A DNA stretch of 64,000 nucleotides, taken from NCBI GenBank assembly GCA_038210135.1, contig JBBQWZ010000036.1, forward strand, positions 9,640 through 73,639, read 5' to 3'. Positions 1 to 8,858 of this stretch are shown one piece after another. The notes below the pieces were generated by a model. It was not told the DNA's origin, did not search any database, and saw nothing but the letters and a program-made list of their open reading frames with translations. The DNA comes from JBBQWZ01 sp038210135 (lineage in GTDB: Bacteria; Acidobacteriota; Terriglobia; Bryobacterales; Bryobacteraceae). Both the position numbers and the translations under genes were made by a program. Each line of letters begins with the position of its first letter. Within the stretch, counting starts at the first letter, position 1.

Positions 1-1
1 C

Positions 2-79
2 GTCGTCCTGATGTCGTGCCTGATCCCCGCGTTGCGCGCGATTGGCGTGGATCCCGTGATCGCCCTTCGCTACGAGTAG
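2..79 (+). CDS. C-terminus of an FtsX/MacB-type ABC transporter permease (5' end outside window)
   Basis: Only the last 25 codons are present, read from the second base of the window to a TAG stop at 77-79. The peptide contains PALRAIGVDPVIALRYE, the usual C-terminal signature of acidobacterial MacB/FtsX-like permeases, just after the last membrane helix. A lolD/macB-type ATPase lies 284 bases downstream, so this is probably the membrane part of the same exporter. The body of the protein cannot be judged. Confidence 0.75.
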   Translation, partial: VVLMSCLIPALRAIGVDPVIALRYE

Positions 80-177
80 CCCAGGAGCGCACGACCGTTC
101 CCAAAAGCGGACAGCGTCTCGGCGATTCGCCATCTTGCTTGCAGCAATTTACCGCTGGCCACCCGCGTGCATTCACA

Positions 178-321
178 CGCACATGGTTGGTCACACGTTG
201 GCTCGAGAGCCTGCTGCTCGGCGTCGCCACGTACGATCCATGGCTGTTCGCGGGCTTATCTGCGCTGCTGCTCTTCGTCACCCTCGCCGCCTGCTGGCTA
301 CCCGCGCTGCGACAGGAGTAG
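178..321 (+). pseudogene. Remnant of a second ABC permease C-terminus
   Basis: The frame ending in TAG at 319-321 encodes a hydrophobic tail (LVTRWLESLLLGVATYDPW, then a membrane helix ending in CWLPALRQE). This matches the last helix of MacB/FtsX-like permeases, which usually read GVxxxDPxTF...ACWLPARRA. No upstream helices, large periplasmic domain or plausible start can be seen, because the frame before residue about 50 is not permease-like. It is best read as a decayed fragment of a duplicated permease between the intact permease end and the ATPase gene. Confidence 0.55.
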
Positions 322-362
322 GCCCCGATGCGGCCCTTCCAGAGTAAACTCGAAAGTTCAAC

Positions 363-1031
363 ATGCTCATCTCGCTTCGCAACATCGAAAAGTACTTCGA
401 ACACGGGCCGACCAAGACGTTCGTCCTGCGCCGCATCAACGTCGATATCAAGGAGGGCGAGTTCGTCTCCATCATGGGGCCGTCCGGCGCGGGGAAATCG
501 ACCCTGCTCCATCTTCTCGGCATGCACGATTCGAGTTGGACCGGCGAGTACTTCTTTAACGACATCGCTGTCCACAAAATGAACAAGAAGGATCGCGCCG
601 AATTGTACAAGAAGTACTTCGGCTTCGTCTTCCAGAGCTATCACCTGCTCGATTCGCTCACTGTTTATGAGAATCTCGACATTCCGCTCAGCTACCGCAA
701 CGTGAAGAAAGCCGAGCGGGACAGCATCGTCTGCGACGTGCTCGACCGTTTCTCCATCGTCGGCAAAAAAGATCTGTTTCCGAACCAGCTTTCGGGCGGC
801 CAGCAGCAGTTAGTCGGCGTCGCACGCGCCGTGATCGCCAATCCCAAAGTGATCCTCGCCGACGAGCCCACCGGAAATCTGCACTCCAGCCAGGCCAAGG
901 AAATCATGGAAGTCTTCAAGAAATTGAACGACCAGGGCACCACCATCATCCAAGTGACGCACTCCGAGGCCAACGCCGCCTACGGCCATCGCATCATCAA
1001 GATCGTCGACGGCTGGGTCCAGACGGACTAG
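363..1031 (+). CDS. ABC transporter ATP-binding protein, LolD/MacB type
   Basis: This 222-residue protein is the energy-coupling subunit of an MacB/LolCDE-like exporter at the inner face of the membrane. Walker A is GPSGAGKST (residues 39-47), the signature is LSGGQQQ, and Walker B is VILADEPTGNL followed by a switch histidine in VTHSE. The segment after the signature reads LVGVARA where the family usually has RVAIARA, a mild departure. The length is normal. It follows the permease end and permease remnant on the same strand and probably belonged to the same operon. The substrate cannot be deduced. Confidence 0.85.
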   Translation: MLISLRNIEKYFEHGPTKTFVLRRINVDIKEGEFVSIMGPSGAGKSTLLHLLGMHDSSWTGEYFFNDIAVHKMNKKDRAELYKKYFGFVFQSYHLLDSLTVYENLDIPLSYRNVKKAERDSIVCDVLDRFSIVGKKDLFPNQLSGGQQQLVGVARAVIANPKVILADEPTGNLHSSQAKEIMEVFKKLNDQGTTIIQVTHSEANAAYGHRIIKIVDGWVQTD

Positions 1032-1076
1032 CTACGCGCACGCCGCCCGCGAATCGCTGTGATAGCCTGAGCGGAC

Positions 1077-3263
1077 ATGATGCGCCACGTCTGCCTGCTG
1101 GTCCTGCTCGGCCTTACTGTGCCCGCTTTTGCGAACGAGACGATTGCGAAATCGGTCACGATCTATCGCGATACATATGGCGTTCCGCACGTCTACGGAC
1201 CCACCGACGCGGCCTGCGTCTTCGGCTACGCGTACGCGCAGGCCGAGGACAACTTCTGGCAGATCGAGGACAGCTACATCCGCGCCCTCGGTCGCGCTTC
1301 CGAAATCTACGGCGCGAAGTCGCTCGCCGAAGATCTCATCGTCCGCGCCTTTGAAATCGAAAAGCTCTCGAAAGCCGAGTATGCGCGCATGAGTCCACGG
1401 ATGAAGGGGCTGGTCGATGCCTACGCTGACGGGCTGAATTATTACCTTTCGAAAAATCCCAAGACCAAGCCCCGCATGATCACCAAGTTCGAGCCGTGGC
1501 AGATGCTGTCGTTTGGCCGCTTTTCGGTGTACGTCAACTTCCTCTACGGACAGACTGGAATCGGCCGCGACGAGATTATGAAAGCCGTCGTCGAAGCCGG
1601 CGCCGCGCGCGCGGCAGCGGACATCTATCCGGCCGGTGTGCTCGGTAAGGAAGCGGAAGACTGGCGCAAAGAGGCCATGGCGCAAGGCTCTAACATGTGG
1701 GCCGTCTCGCCGCAGAAGAGCGCATCCGGCAAGGCGATGCTGTTCATCAATCCGCACCAGCCTTTCTTCGGCCTGGGCCAGTGGTATGAAGGCCACGTGC
1801 ATTCGGACGAAGGCTGGAACATGTCCGGCGCGTCGTTCTTCGGCTCCGGTTTCCCCACCATCGGGCACAACGAAGTCCTGGGCTGGAGCCACACCGTCAA
1901 CCGCCCCGACGTCTATGACACCTGGATCGAAAAGTTCGACGACCCCTCGAATCCGCTAGCCTACCGCTACGGCAACGCGACCCGGCAAGCGACGCAATGG
2001 ACCGCCAGCGTCGCCGTCAAAACCGACTCCGGCACGCAGATACGCAATTTTCAATTCCGCAAGACCCATCACGGTCCGGTCGTCGCGCTGCGCGACGGCA
2101 AGGCGCTGACGCTCCGCTTCGCCAAGATGGAAGAGGGCGGATCGCTTGAGCAGTGGTACGAAATGGGCCGCGCGAAGAACCTCGGCGAATTCAAGAAAGC
2201 GATGTCGCACTCCGCGGTAGTGATGTTCAACACCATGTACGCGGACCAGGCCGGCAACATCTATTACGTCTATAACGGCGCGGTGCCGCGGCGATCCACC
2301 CGCTACGACTGGTCGAAGCCGGTCGATGGCTCGGACCCCGAAGCCGAGTGGAATGGCTATCATCCCCTCGAAGAATTGCCGCAGGTAGAAAACCCGAAAT
2401 CGGGCTTCACGCAGAATTGCAACCAGACTCCCTTTACGACCACCACCGAAGGCAATCCGCTGCCGTCCAAGTTCCCGAACTACATGGTCGGCGAAGGCGA
2501 TGCCGCGCACGGCGACAACGGACGTGCCAAAGTGTCCCGCCGCATCCTATTTAACAAGCCGAAGTTCACCTATCTGGAATGGGCGAAAGCGGCCTTCGAT
2601 ACCTACGTCGTCGATGCCGAAACCATGATTCCGGAATTGCTAAAGGGCGTCCAGGCCCTCGAAAAAACCAGTCCGGAGCGCGCGGCGAAACTGGAACACG
2701 CAATGGGCGCACTCACCAACTGGGATCACATCAGCCGCGTCGATTCCGTGCCGATGACGTGGTTCTCCATCTGGGCCTGGAGCGTGAAACGTGTTCCCGG
2801 CGCCGCCAAGGATCCTGTCGCGACCTTCGAGCGCGTGCTCGCCGATCTCCAAAAAGACTGGGGCACCACCGACGTCGCATGGGGCGACATCAATCGTATT
2901 CAGCGACGCCACACCTCGGGCGACGAGCCGTTCAGCGACGCCCTCGAGAGCCTCCCCGTGGCAGGTGGTCCCGGCGACGGCGTCGGCATCGTGTTCAATT
3001 TCTACGCCCGTCCGGAAGCCGGCCAAAAGCGCCGCTACGGCGTTGCGGGGCACTCTTTCGTCAGCGTGGTCGAGTTCGGCGCGCAGCCGAAGGCGCAGTC
3101 CATTCTCACCTTCGGCCAGAGCGCGGATCCGAAATCCAAACACTACTTCGACGAAGCGCGCCTCTATGCGAATCAGGAATTCAAGCCCGCCTGGTTCTCT
3201 CTCGCCGACATCAAAGCCCATTCCGAGCGCACCTACAAGCCCGGCATCAATATGGATAAGTAA
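1077..3263 (+). CDS. Penicillin acylase / acyl-homoserine-lactone acylase family protein, exported
   Basis: This 728-residue protein starts with a signal peptide (MMRHVCLLVLLG...AFAN). It has the layout of Ntn-hydrolase amidases, which are cut into two chains in the periplasm. The N-terminal part carries YRDTYGVPHVYG and AYAQAEDNFWQIE, typical of the alpha chain. The autoprocessing site and nucleophile are at GSNMWAV, with Ser205 becoming the first residue of the beta chain. NPHQPF and the downstream HTVNRPD/TWIEKF segments fit the beta chain. Family substrates include penicillins, acyl-homoserine lactones and other acyl amides, and the substrate here is unknown. The last 17 codons including the stop are repeated at 4793-4844. 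Confidence 0.85.
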   Translation: MMRHVCLLVLLGLTVPAFANETIAKSVTIYRDTYGVPHVYGPTDAACVFGYAYAQAEDNFWQIEDSYIRALGRASEIYGAKSLAEDLIVRAFEIEKLSKAEYARMSPRMKGLVDAYADGLNYYLSKNPKTKPRMITKFEPWQMLSFGRFSVYVNFLYGQTGIGRDEIMKAVVEAGAARAAADIYPAGVLGKEAEDWRKEAMAQGSNMWAVSPQKSASGKAMLFINPHQPFFGLGQWYEGHVHSDEGWNMSGASFFGSGFPTIGHNEVLGWSHTVNRPDVYDTWIEKFDDPSNPLAYRYGNATRQATQWTASVAVKTDSGTQIRNFQFRKTHHGPVVALRDGKALTLRFAKMEEGGSLEQWYEMGRAKNLGEFKKAMSHSAVVMFNTMYADQAGNIYYVYNGAVPRRSTRYDWSKPVDGSDPEAEWNGYHPLEELPQVENPKSGFTQNCNQTPFTTTTEGNPLPSKFPNYMVGEGDAAHGDNGRAKVSRRILFNKPKFTYLEWAKAAFDTYVVDAETMIPELLKGVQALEKTSPERAAKLEHAMGALTNWDHISRVDSVPMTWFSIWAWSVKRVPGAAKDPVATFERVLADLQKDWGTTDVAWGDINRIQRRHTSGDEPFSDALESLPVAGGPGDGVGIVFNFYARPEAGQKRRYGVAGHSFVSVVEFGAQPKAQSILTFGQSADPKSKHYFDEARLYANQEFKPAWFSLADIKAHSERTYKPGINMDK

Positions 3264-3332
3264 CCTGAACCCTGAGCATCCATCGTATCGAGGCGCGCAC
3301 GGAGCGGCACGAAGTGCCGCGAAGTAAGTGCT
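3212..3332 (+). repeat. 121-bp direct repeat, copy 1 (acylase 3' end plus family-D hairpin)
   Basis: These 121 bases match 4793-4913 at 119 positions, with a constant offset of 1581. The two differences (3286 T to C, 3309 A to G) both fall after the acylase stop codon. The copy covers the last acylase codons, the stop and a family-D hairpin element (stem GCGGCAC, loop GAA, stem GTGCCGC at 3304-3320). Copy 1 belongs to the intact acylase gene. Confidence 0.95.
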
Positions 3333-3453
3333 AGCGCCGAGTTGTTACCGGACTCCGAATCCGAGCCGCGCCCAGAGTTTGGCTGAACGGCATGCCTGGA
3401 CTAAGCGGTCTAGACGGGAAAAGCGAAGCGCAAACACCAATCTGAGGTGAATA

Positions 3454-3822
3454 ATGTCTGACTTACGTGAGCTTGCTGAGAGGCAACGGCGAAGCGAGCC
3501 ATCCAAAGCTATTGAGACCTACAAGAAAGCCGTGCTAGAAGCAAGGTGGAAGCTCGCGCATACGATCCGTCATCTTGGCGATGTATATTGCGAGCAGAAT
3601 CAGATGCATTTTGCCCTGCCTTTCTATGAAGAGGCGTTGACGATTTACCGGGGTCATCCGGGGGCGACGCCGCTTGATATTGCGAACGCAATCAGGGCGA
3701 GTGCGGCAGCAACAGACCGGCCAGAACTGTGGGCCGAGGCGCGGTCACTCTATGAGCGGTGCGGCGTCGAGGAAGGCGTCCGCGAATGTGACCTGCGACT
3801 GCGACAGATTCGAGGCTCTTGA
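3454..3822 (+). CDS. Small tetratricopeptide-repeat protein
   Basis: This 122-residue, probably cytosolic protein is made of helical repeats. The clearest unit contains AHTIRHLGDVYCEQNQM, with small and large residues spaced as in a TPR and followed by ALPFYEEALTIYRGHPG. A second helical pair follows (LWAEARSLYERCGVEEGV). There is no signal peptide. GAGGTG lies just upstream of the ATG. The gene sits alone inside the 1.46-kb segment bounded by the 121-bp direct repeats, so it probably arrived with that segment. TPR proteins mediate protein contacts, and no partner is visible here. Confidence 0.7.
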   Translation: MSDLRELAERQRRSEPSKAIETYKKAVLEARWKLAHTIRHLGDVYCEQNQMHFALPFYEEALTIYRGHPGATPLDIANAIRASAAATDRPELWAEARSLYERCGVEEGVRECDLRLRQIRGS

Positions 3823-4692
3823 ACCCGAGCGCGGCGAAGGGTCAACTGGAAAGGAGGTTTAAAATTACAAACAGGGGCTTAAAGAGAAAACGTGCCTCGA
3901 CGTGAGCCCGGCAACGTTGACTGGTCGGTCGCGGCGAAGATCACAGCGCATGCGTTGGACCAAACGCGCGATGGATTCCAAGCTTCGGTTGCTCCAACCG
4001 GGTTTGCGGAATCGCAAAATGGAATTGCCCTGGACGGCCCCCATATGCTTCTCCAAAGTTATCGTTCTGATTCTCGTCTGGCTCTGCTCGGAGGGCAACG
4101 ATACGAGTCCCGACGGATTTGTGAACAGTCGTCGACCTGCGCACAGGCAAAGAGTTATGGCGTTCAGAAGTCGTCGAACTGGCGACTTTCTTAAGTCCCG
4201 CGATCGCCAAATGGAGTCGCGGTATTCAGTAGCGTGCCCTACGGATCGACGAGCGCGGCAGCGGCTTGTACGCTTTCTCCACGATCGCACCGAAATAAAA
4301 CCTTACCCGCAGCGAGACCACACCGGTTCTCGCCCACAGAACAACCCATCGCGAACCTCCGGGCGGCATCCAGACGCATCGCAAGCCACCCGGCCCTGGT
4401 TTTCTTCAAAACAGCTTCGCTTGCCGCAGCTCCCTGCGCCGGCTCCCCGGCTGACGGTACCCTAATCGTCTGGAACCGCCAGTGAGAACCAAGTCGCCCC
4501 GGCCGATCGCTCGGAAAGTAACGGGACAAGGTAGTTCGTTTTCAGCAGCGGCGGCGCAGGTGGTACCCGGATTTTACCTTCTTGATTCAGCGGCTAGTCG
4601 GGCACAGTGTCAAGGGTGGAGCGAGGCAACCCGGTAGTAATCCTCTGGGGCGGATTCGGTGCCTACGACAAACGGCACGCCGCAACTTCGAC
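3823..4692. other. Gene-poor 0.87-kb stretch inside the direct-repeat-bounded segment
   Basis: I see no convincing gene here. The open frames on both strands are short, basic and low in recognisable motifs, and they lack good start sites. An AAGGAGG sequence at about 3850 is not followed by a sensible reading frame. The stretch may be decayed coding DNA, since the truncated methyltransferase end lies directly downstream of it. Confidence 0.5.
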
Positions 4693-4792
4693 TCATTTGC
4701 GCGCCAGCACCGCGCGAAAATAGGTCGGCGGCAGGTCATGCAGCTCGCTTGAGGCAAAGCCGACTTTTCGTAGCAAGTGTTGGTATTCAACG
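4693..4792 (-). pseudogene. 3' fragment of a SAM-dependent methyltransferase, truncated at the repeat junction
   Basis: On the minus strand a frame ending in TGA at 4693-4695 encodes EYQHLLRKVGFASSELHDL, then PPTYFRAVLARK and the stop. This resembles the C-terminal strand and helix of class I methyltransferases (LxxAGFxxxxxHDLPPTYWR-type ending). The frame runs into the 121-bp repeat at exactly 4793, beyond which it is acylase sequence on the other strand. The gene was therefore cut by the rearrangement that created the repeat. The assignment rests on about 33 residues. Confidence 0.5.
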
Positions 4793-4913
4793 CAAAGCCC
4801 ATTCCGAGCGCACCTACAAGCCCGGCATCAATATGGATAAGTAACCTGAACCCTGAGCATCCATCGCATCGAGGCGCGCACGGAGCGGCGCGAAGTGCCG
4901 CGAAGTAAGTGCT
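4793..4913 (+). repeat. 121-bp direct repeat, copy 2
   Basis: This is the second copy of 3212-3332. It carries the acylase codons KAHSERTYKPGINMDK and the stop without the rest of the gene, then a family-D hairpin (GCGGCGC, loop GAA, GTGCCGC) ending in AGTAAGTGCT. It separates the rearranged segment from the cca gene. Confidence 0.95.
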
Positions 4914-4952
4914 CCCGCTCAGCTTCTCGATATTCAGCCGCGTGGCCTTTGA

Positions 4953-6284
4953 TTATCCCCGCCCCCACCCCGACTCAACCAGCCGGACCGCCTCCTCGCG
5001 CGTCGCCACCGACCCCTCTAACTGCGCATCCTCCACCGCGTCCAAAATCTCCTTGAACAGCGGACCCGCCTCATACCCCATCTCCAACAAATCCGCGCCC
5101 GTCAGCAGCCGCGGTGGACGCATCACCTCCGCCGGCATCTCCGCCACCTTCTCTATCACGAAGTCGTAGTGGTCCAGCTTTCCGTGACTCGACAGCGAAT
5201 CCACCCGATGCAGCGCCAGATGCTCCTCAAAATGAGGCATCCGTGCGAACCGCTTTAACGTCGATTCCTTCATCGCCCGCACATGCGACCACTTCATGTG
5301 ATTCGCAATCAGCGCCTCCACTTGGTAAATCTCCTCGTTTGAAAACTTCAACCGCGTCAAAATCGCCCGAGCGATCTCCAGCCCCAACTCCACGTGCCCA
5401 TCAAACCGGATCCGGTCCGGAGCCCGCCGGAACGTCCCGGGCTTCCCCACATCGTGCAGCAACACCCCCATCGCCAGCGCAATCGACGGACGCGCTTCGA
5501 GCAAATCGAACATCAACAGCGTATGCGTCCACACGTCACCCTCGGGATGATATTCCGGAGGCTGCTCGACCCCCTGCATCGCCTTTACTTCCGGCAGCAC
5601 ATGCTCCAGCAACCCGCATTCGTCCATCAGCCGGAGCCCGCGGCTCGCCCCGCCTTCTGTCAAAATCCGGACCACCTCATCCCGAATCCGCTCCGCCGAA
5701 ATCCGCCGAATGTCCGCCGCCGACTGCTGGATCGCCCGCAGCGTCTCTGCCTCGATCGCGAATCCCAACCGCGCCGCAAACCGCACCGCTCGCAGCATGC
5801 GCAAGTGATCTTCCGCGAATCGCCGCGCCGGATCGCCCACCGCCCGCACCAACCGCGCTGCCAAATCAAAGCGCCCGTCTACGAAATCCAGCACCTCGCC
5901 GGACACCGGCTCCAAGAATAAAGCGTTGATCGTAAAATCCCGCCGCCGCGCGTCCTGTGCAGGATCCCGCTCGAACGTCACCGCCTCCGGTCGCCGTCCA
6001 TCTTCATACCCATGGTCGCTACGGAACGTCGCGATCTCCACCTGCGATCCGGTCCGATGCAGTAGCATCACGCCGAAATGCGCGCCTACTCCCAATGCAT
6101 CGGGAAACATCGCCACAATTTCCGCCGGCGTCGCGTCCGTCGCGATATCCAAATCCTTCGGCTCCAGGCCCAACAGCAAATCGCGCACGCATCCGCCCAC
6201 CAGCAGCGCTCTTTTACCATGTTCCCGGAGCACCCGCACGGCCTCCGCCGCCAATCCCCCGTCTTTGCCTGAACGCCAATCCAC
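4953..6284 (-). CDS. cca: CCA tRNA nucleotidyltransferase with HD domain
   Basis: The enzyme adds or repairs the 3' CCA end of tRNAs, using CTP and ATP, in the cytosol. The head domain shows LLVGGCVRDLLLG and the metal-binding DLDIATDA, then RRRDFTINAL. The neck has RFAEDHLRMLRAVRFAARLGF. A C-terminal HD domain follows (GVLLHDVGKPGTF...HVELG). I place the start at GTG 6284, giving 443 residues. An upstream ATG at 6365 would run into the start of the divergent permease gene and add a tail not seen in the family. No strong ribosome-binding site marks either start. The tRNA-Gln gene in this window already encodes its CCA. Confidence 0.9.
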   Translation of the reverse strand: MDWRSGKDGGLAAEAVRVLREHGKRALLVGGCVRDLLLGLEPKDLDIATDATPAEIVAMFPDALGVGAHFGVMLLHRTGSQVEIATFRSDHGYEDGRRPEAVTFERDPAQDARRRDFTINALFLEPVSGEVLDFVDGRFDLAARLVRAVGDPARRFAEDHLRMLRAVRFAARLGFAIEAETLRAIQQSAADIRRISAERIRDEVVRILTEGGASRGLRLMDECGLLEHVLPEVKAMQGVEQPPEYHPEGDVWTHTLLMFDLLEARPSIALAMGVLLHDVGKPGTFRRAPDRIRFDGHVELGLEIARAILTRLKFSNEEIYQVEALIANHMKWSHVRAMKESTLKRFARMPHFEEHLALHRVDSLSSHGKLDHYDFVIEKVAEMPAEVMRPPRLLTGADLLEMGYEAGPLFKEILDAVEDAQLEGSVATREEAVRLVESGWGRG

Positions 6285-6331
6285 GAATTCAATCGTAGAA
6301 TAGGTGTTGGTAGAAAGCCCCTTATTTCTCA

Positions 6332-8551
6332 ATGTCACCTTCTGGCAGTAAATTTTTGCCATCACCCAAAGTGGTGGTGGCGACGACCGTAGCCCTGTCC
6401 TTCATCAGTTTCTGGCGCGGAGCCGCTATCGTTCTTAGCGATCTCGCTTCTTCGGCGTTCTACGCCGGAGGCATCGCGGAACATGCCATCGGACGCTCGG
6501 CTCCCTGGTTCGTTCTGGGTGTCATGCTGTTCAGCTTCGCCGTGCGCAGCGTGTATATGGAAAGCTGTGGCATGTTCGTCCGCGGCGGCGTCTATCGCGT
6601 CGTTCACGACAGCATGGGCCCTACGGCCGCGAAAGTTTCCGTCTCCTGCCTGGTCTTCGACTACATCCTCACTGGACCCATCAGCGTCGTCAGCGCGGGC
6701 CAATACGTAGGCGGCCTTCTCAACGAAATGAGCGAACGCGCCCACCAGCCGCACCTCGTCGATCCCAATACGTTCGCCGCCGTTTTCGGCGTGCTCGTCA
6801 CGATTTATTTCTGGCTTTCGAATATCAAGGGCATTCACGAGTCCAGCGGCAAGGCCCTCCGCATCATGCAGATCACCACCATCATGGTCGTGATGCTGAT
6901 CATCTGGTGCCCCATTACCATCCTCTTAAAGGACCGCTGGGGCTTCCTTCCCCCGCTCCCAACCCTTCCGAATCTCCAATTCAGCCCCGAAGCCGAAGGC
7001 TGGCTCGCGCCCACGCAATGGCTTCATAAAATATGGCCCATCGCTCTCGTCGTAGGTTTCGGACACGCGTTGCTCTCGATGAGCGGCTTTGAAACCCTGG
7101 CGCAGATCTATCGCGAAATTGCCTACCCGAAGCTGAAAAATCTCCGCATCACCGCCAACATCGTCTGTACCTACGCCGTCATTTGCACCGGCGTCATCAC
7201 CGTGTTCGCCGCGATGATCATCCCGGATTCCGAGCGCCTGCAGTACAAAGACAACCTGATCGGCGGACTCGCCATGAATCTCGCCGGACCCGATATCGTC
7301 CGCCTCGCCTTCCATATTTTCGTCGTCATCGTCGGTGGACTCATCCTCTCCGGAGCCGTCAACACCGCCATCATCGGAGCCAACGGCGTCCTCAATCGCG
7401 TTGCCGAAGACGGTGTCCTGCTCGCCTGGTTCCGCCGTCCCCACACGAAATTCGGAACCACCTATCGCATGATCAACATCATCGCGATTCTTCAGATCAT
7501 GACCATCGTCGGCAGCCGCGGCAATGTGGAGACACTCGGCGAAGCCTATGCCTTCGGCGTCGTTTGGAGCTTCTTCATGAAAGCGCTGGGCGTTCTCGCC
7601 CTTCGCTTCCAGCGCCACGATCAGGAATACAAGGTGCCGCTGAATTTCCGCATGTTCGGCCGCGAAATTCCGATCGGACTCGGTATCATCACGCTCGTCC
7701 TCGGCCTCGTCGCCATCGCGAACCTGTTCACTAAGCAGATCGCCACCATCTGGGGCGTCGCTTTCACCATCATCTTCTTCGTGATTTTTACCATCTCCGA
7801 AAAGATCAACCTTCGACAGAAACATCAGGAACCCAAGGGCCTCGAGCAGTTCAACCTCGACCACCAGCCGCAAGTCGATTCCACGAATCTGCACGCCCGC
7901 CCCGGCTGCGTTCTCGTCAGTGTCCGCGACTACAGCCGCATGGAGCATCTCAAACGCGTCCTCCAGAAAACCAACCTCCGCCGCCACGACATCATCGTCA
8001 TGACCGTTCGCCCCATCGCCGGAGCTGGTGAATACGAACTCACCGACGACCAGATTTTCAGCGACTACGAGAAGGAACTGTTCAGCCACGTCGTCGAAGT
8101 AGCGGAAAAAGAAGGCAAGCCCGTCGAACTCCTCGTCGTCCCCGCCGTCAACCCCTTCGACGCCATGGTGCAAACCGCGAACAATCTGAAAGCCTCCCGC
8201 CTCGTCACCGGCGTCTCCACGCGGATGCCCTCCGAGGAACTCGCGCGCCGCATCGGACTCGCCTGGGAATCGCAGCCTGAGCCGCGCCATCCCTTCTCGC
8301 TCGAAGTCATCAGCCCCGATCGCGCGTCGATGTTTGTCAACCTCGGTCCCCATCCGCCACGCCTGTGGCCCGAAGACGTCGATCGCCTCCACGAGTTGTG
8401 GCTGAAGTTGAGCGAATCCGACGACCTAGGTTCGAAGCTCCATCACCGCGACGTCCTAGGGGTAGCCCTCCGCCGCCTCGAACGCGATCTGTCGCAAGAA
8501 ACCCGCGACACCGTAATCGACGACCTGAAAAAAGAGCTCCGCAAGAGCTAA
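6332..8551 (+). CDS. APC-family amino acid/polyamine permease with a long soluble C-terminal domain
   Basis: This 739-residue inner-membrane protein has about twelve hydrophobic helices in the first 490 residues. The first (ALSFISFWRGAAIVLSDLAS) and LSGAVNTAIIGANGVLNRV are typical of APC carriers. The last 250 residues are soluble. They contain RPGCVLVSVRDYSRM, HDIIVMTVRPI and a later alpha/beta part (ELLVVPAVNPFDAMVQTA), which resembles a universal-stress-protein-like regulatory domain. The substrate is unknown. The gene diverges from cca with only 47 bases between the chosen starts, so both promoters are probably compact or overlapping. Confidence 0.8.
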   Translation: MSPSGSKFLPSPKVVVATTVALSFISFWRGAAIVLSDLASSAFYAGGIAEHAIGRSAPWFVLGVMLFSFAVRSVYMESCGMFVRGGVYRVVHDSMGPTAAKVSVSCLVFDYILTGPISVVSAGQYVGGLLNEMSERAHQPHLVDPNTFAAVFGVLVTIYFWLSNIKGIHESSGKALRIMQITTIMVVMLIIWCPITILLKDRWGFLPPLPTLPNLQFSPEAEGWLAPTQWLHKIWPIALVVGFGHALLSMSGFETLAQIYREIAYPKLKNLRITANIVCTYAVICTGVITVFAAMIIPDSERLQYKDNLIGGLAMNLAGPDIVRLAFHIFVVIVGGLILSGAVNTAIIGANGVLNRVAEDGVLLAWFRRPHTKFGTTYRMINIIAILQIMTIVGSRGNVETLGEAYAFGVVWSFFMKALGVLALRFQRHDQEYKVPLNFRMFGREIPIGLGIITLVLGLVAIANLFTKQIATIWGVAFTIIFFVIFTISEKINLRQKHQEPKGLEQFNLDHQPQVDSTNLHARPGCVLVSVRDYSRMEHLKRVLQKTNLRRHDIIVMTVRPIAGAGEYELTDDQIFSDYEKELFSHVVEVAEKEGKPVELLVVPAVNPFDAMVQTANNLKASRLVTGVSTRMPSEELARRIGLAWESQPEPRHPFSLEVISPDRASMFVNLGPHPPRLWPEDVDRLHELWLKLSESDDLGSKLHHRDVLGVALRRLERDLSQETRDTVIDDLKKELRKS

Positions 8552-8858
8552 CTAACTAACAACTCGCTCGCCCCGCGCGGCCTGTTCCCCCTACGACCCA
8601 GCACCGAACCGCGACCGTTAGGAAGCGGACCCCTTCTCACCAAATTCGCGAGCCCACTCACCCAGCAAAGCGAGCCGTCAAGTCGCGCAGGAAGCGGGAC
8701 GGAGGCGCGCACGAAGCGAACCGTCGAGGCGCGCACGAAGCGGGACGAAGTCCCGCGGAGTAAGTGCCTAACCCAGTTGGTATCGTCAGCCCCGACCCAT
8801 CCAACCGATTACGCATCCTTACATGCACCAGGCGCAAAAGCCGTACATAATAGACCCC
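8552..8858. repeat. Intergenic repeat cluster (families A and D)
   Basis: No gene is seen. One family-A element lies at 8599-8632: arm CCGCGACC, loop GTTA, arm GGAAGCGG. Two family-D elements follow within 8676-8768. The second folds as GCGGGAC, loop GAA, GTCCCGC and ends in AGTAAGTGC. Compared with the copies at 3304 and 4885, two stem positions have changed on both sides so that pairing is kept. Confidence 0.85.

Noticed and set aside
3902..4465. Protein-coding gene of about 187 residues in the segment between direct repeats
   Set aside because: The product is basic and unlike any family, has no good ribosome-binding site, and overlapping frames on the other strand are equally open.
6926..8392. 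A 488-residue frame antisense to the APC permease
   Set aside because: Highly acidic, no motifs, and it fully overlaps a clear membrane protein gene.
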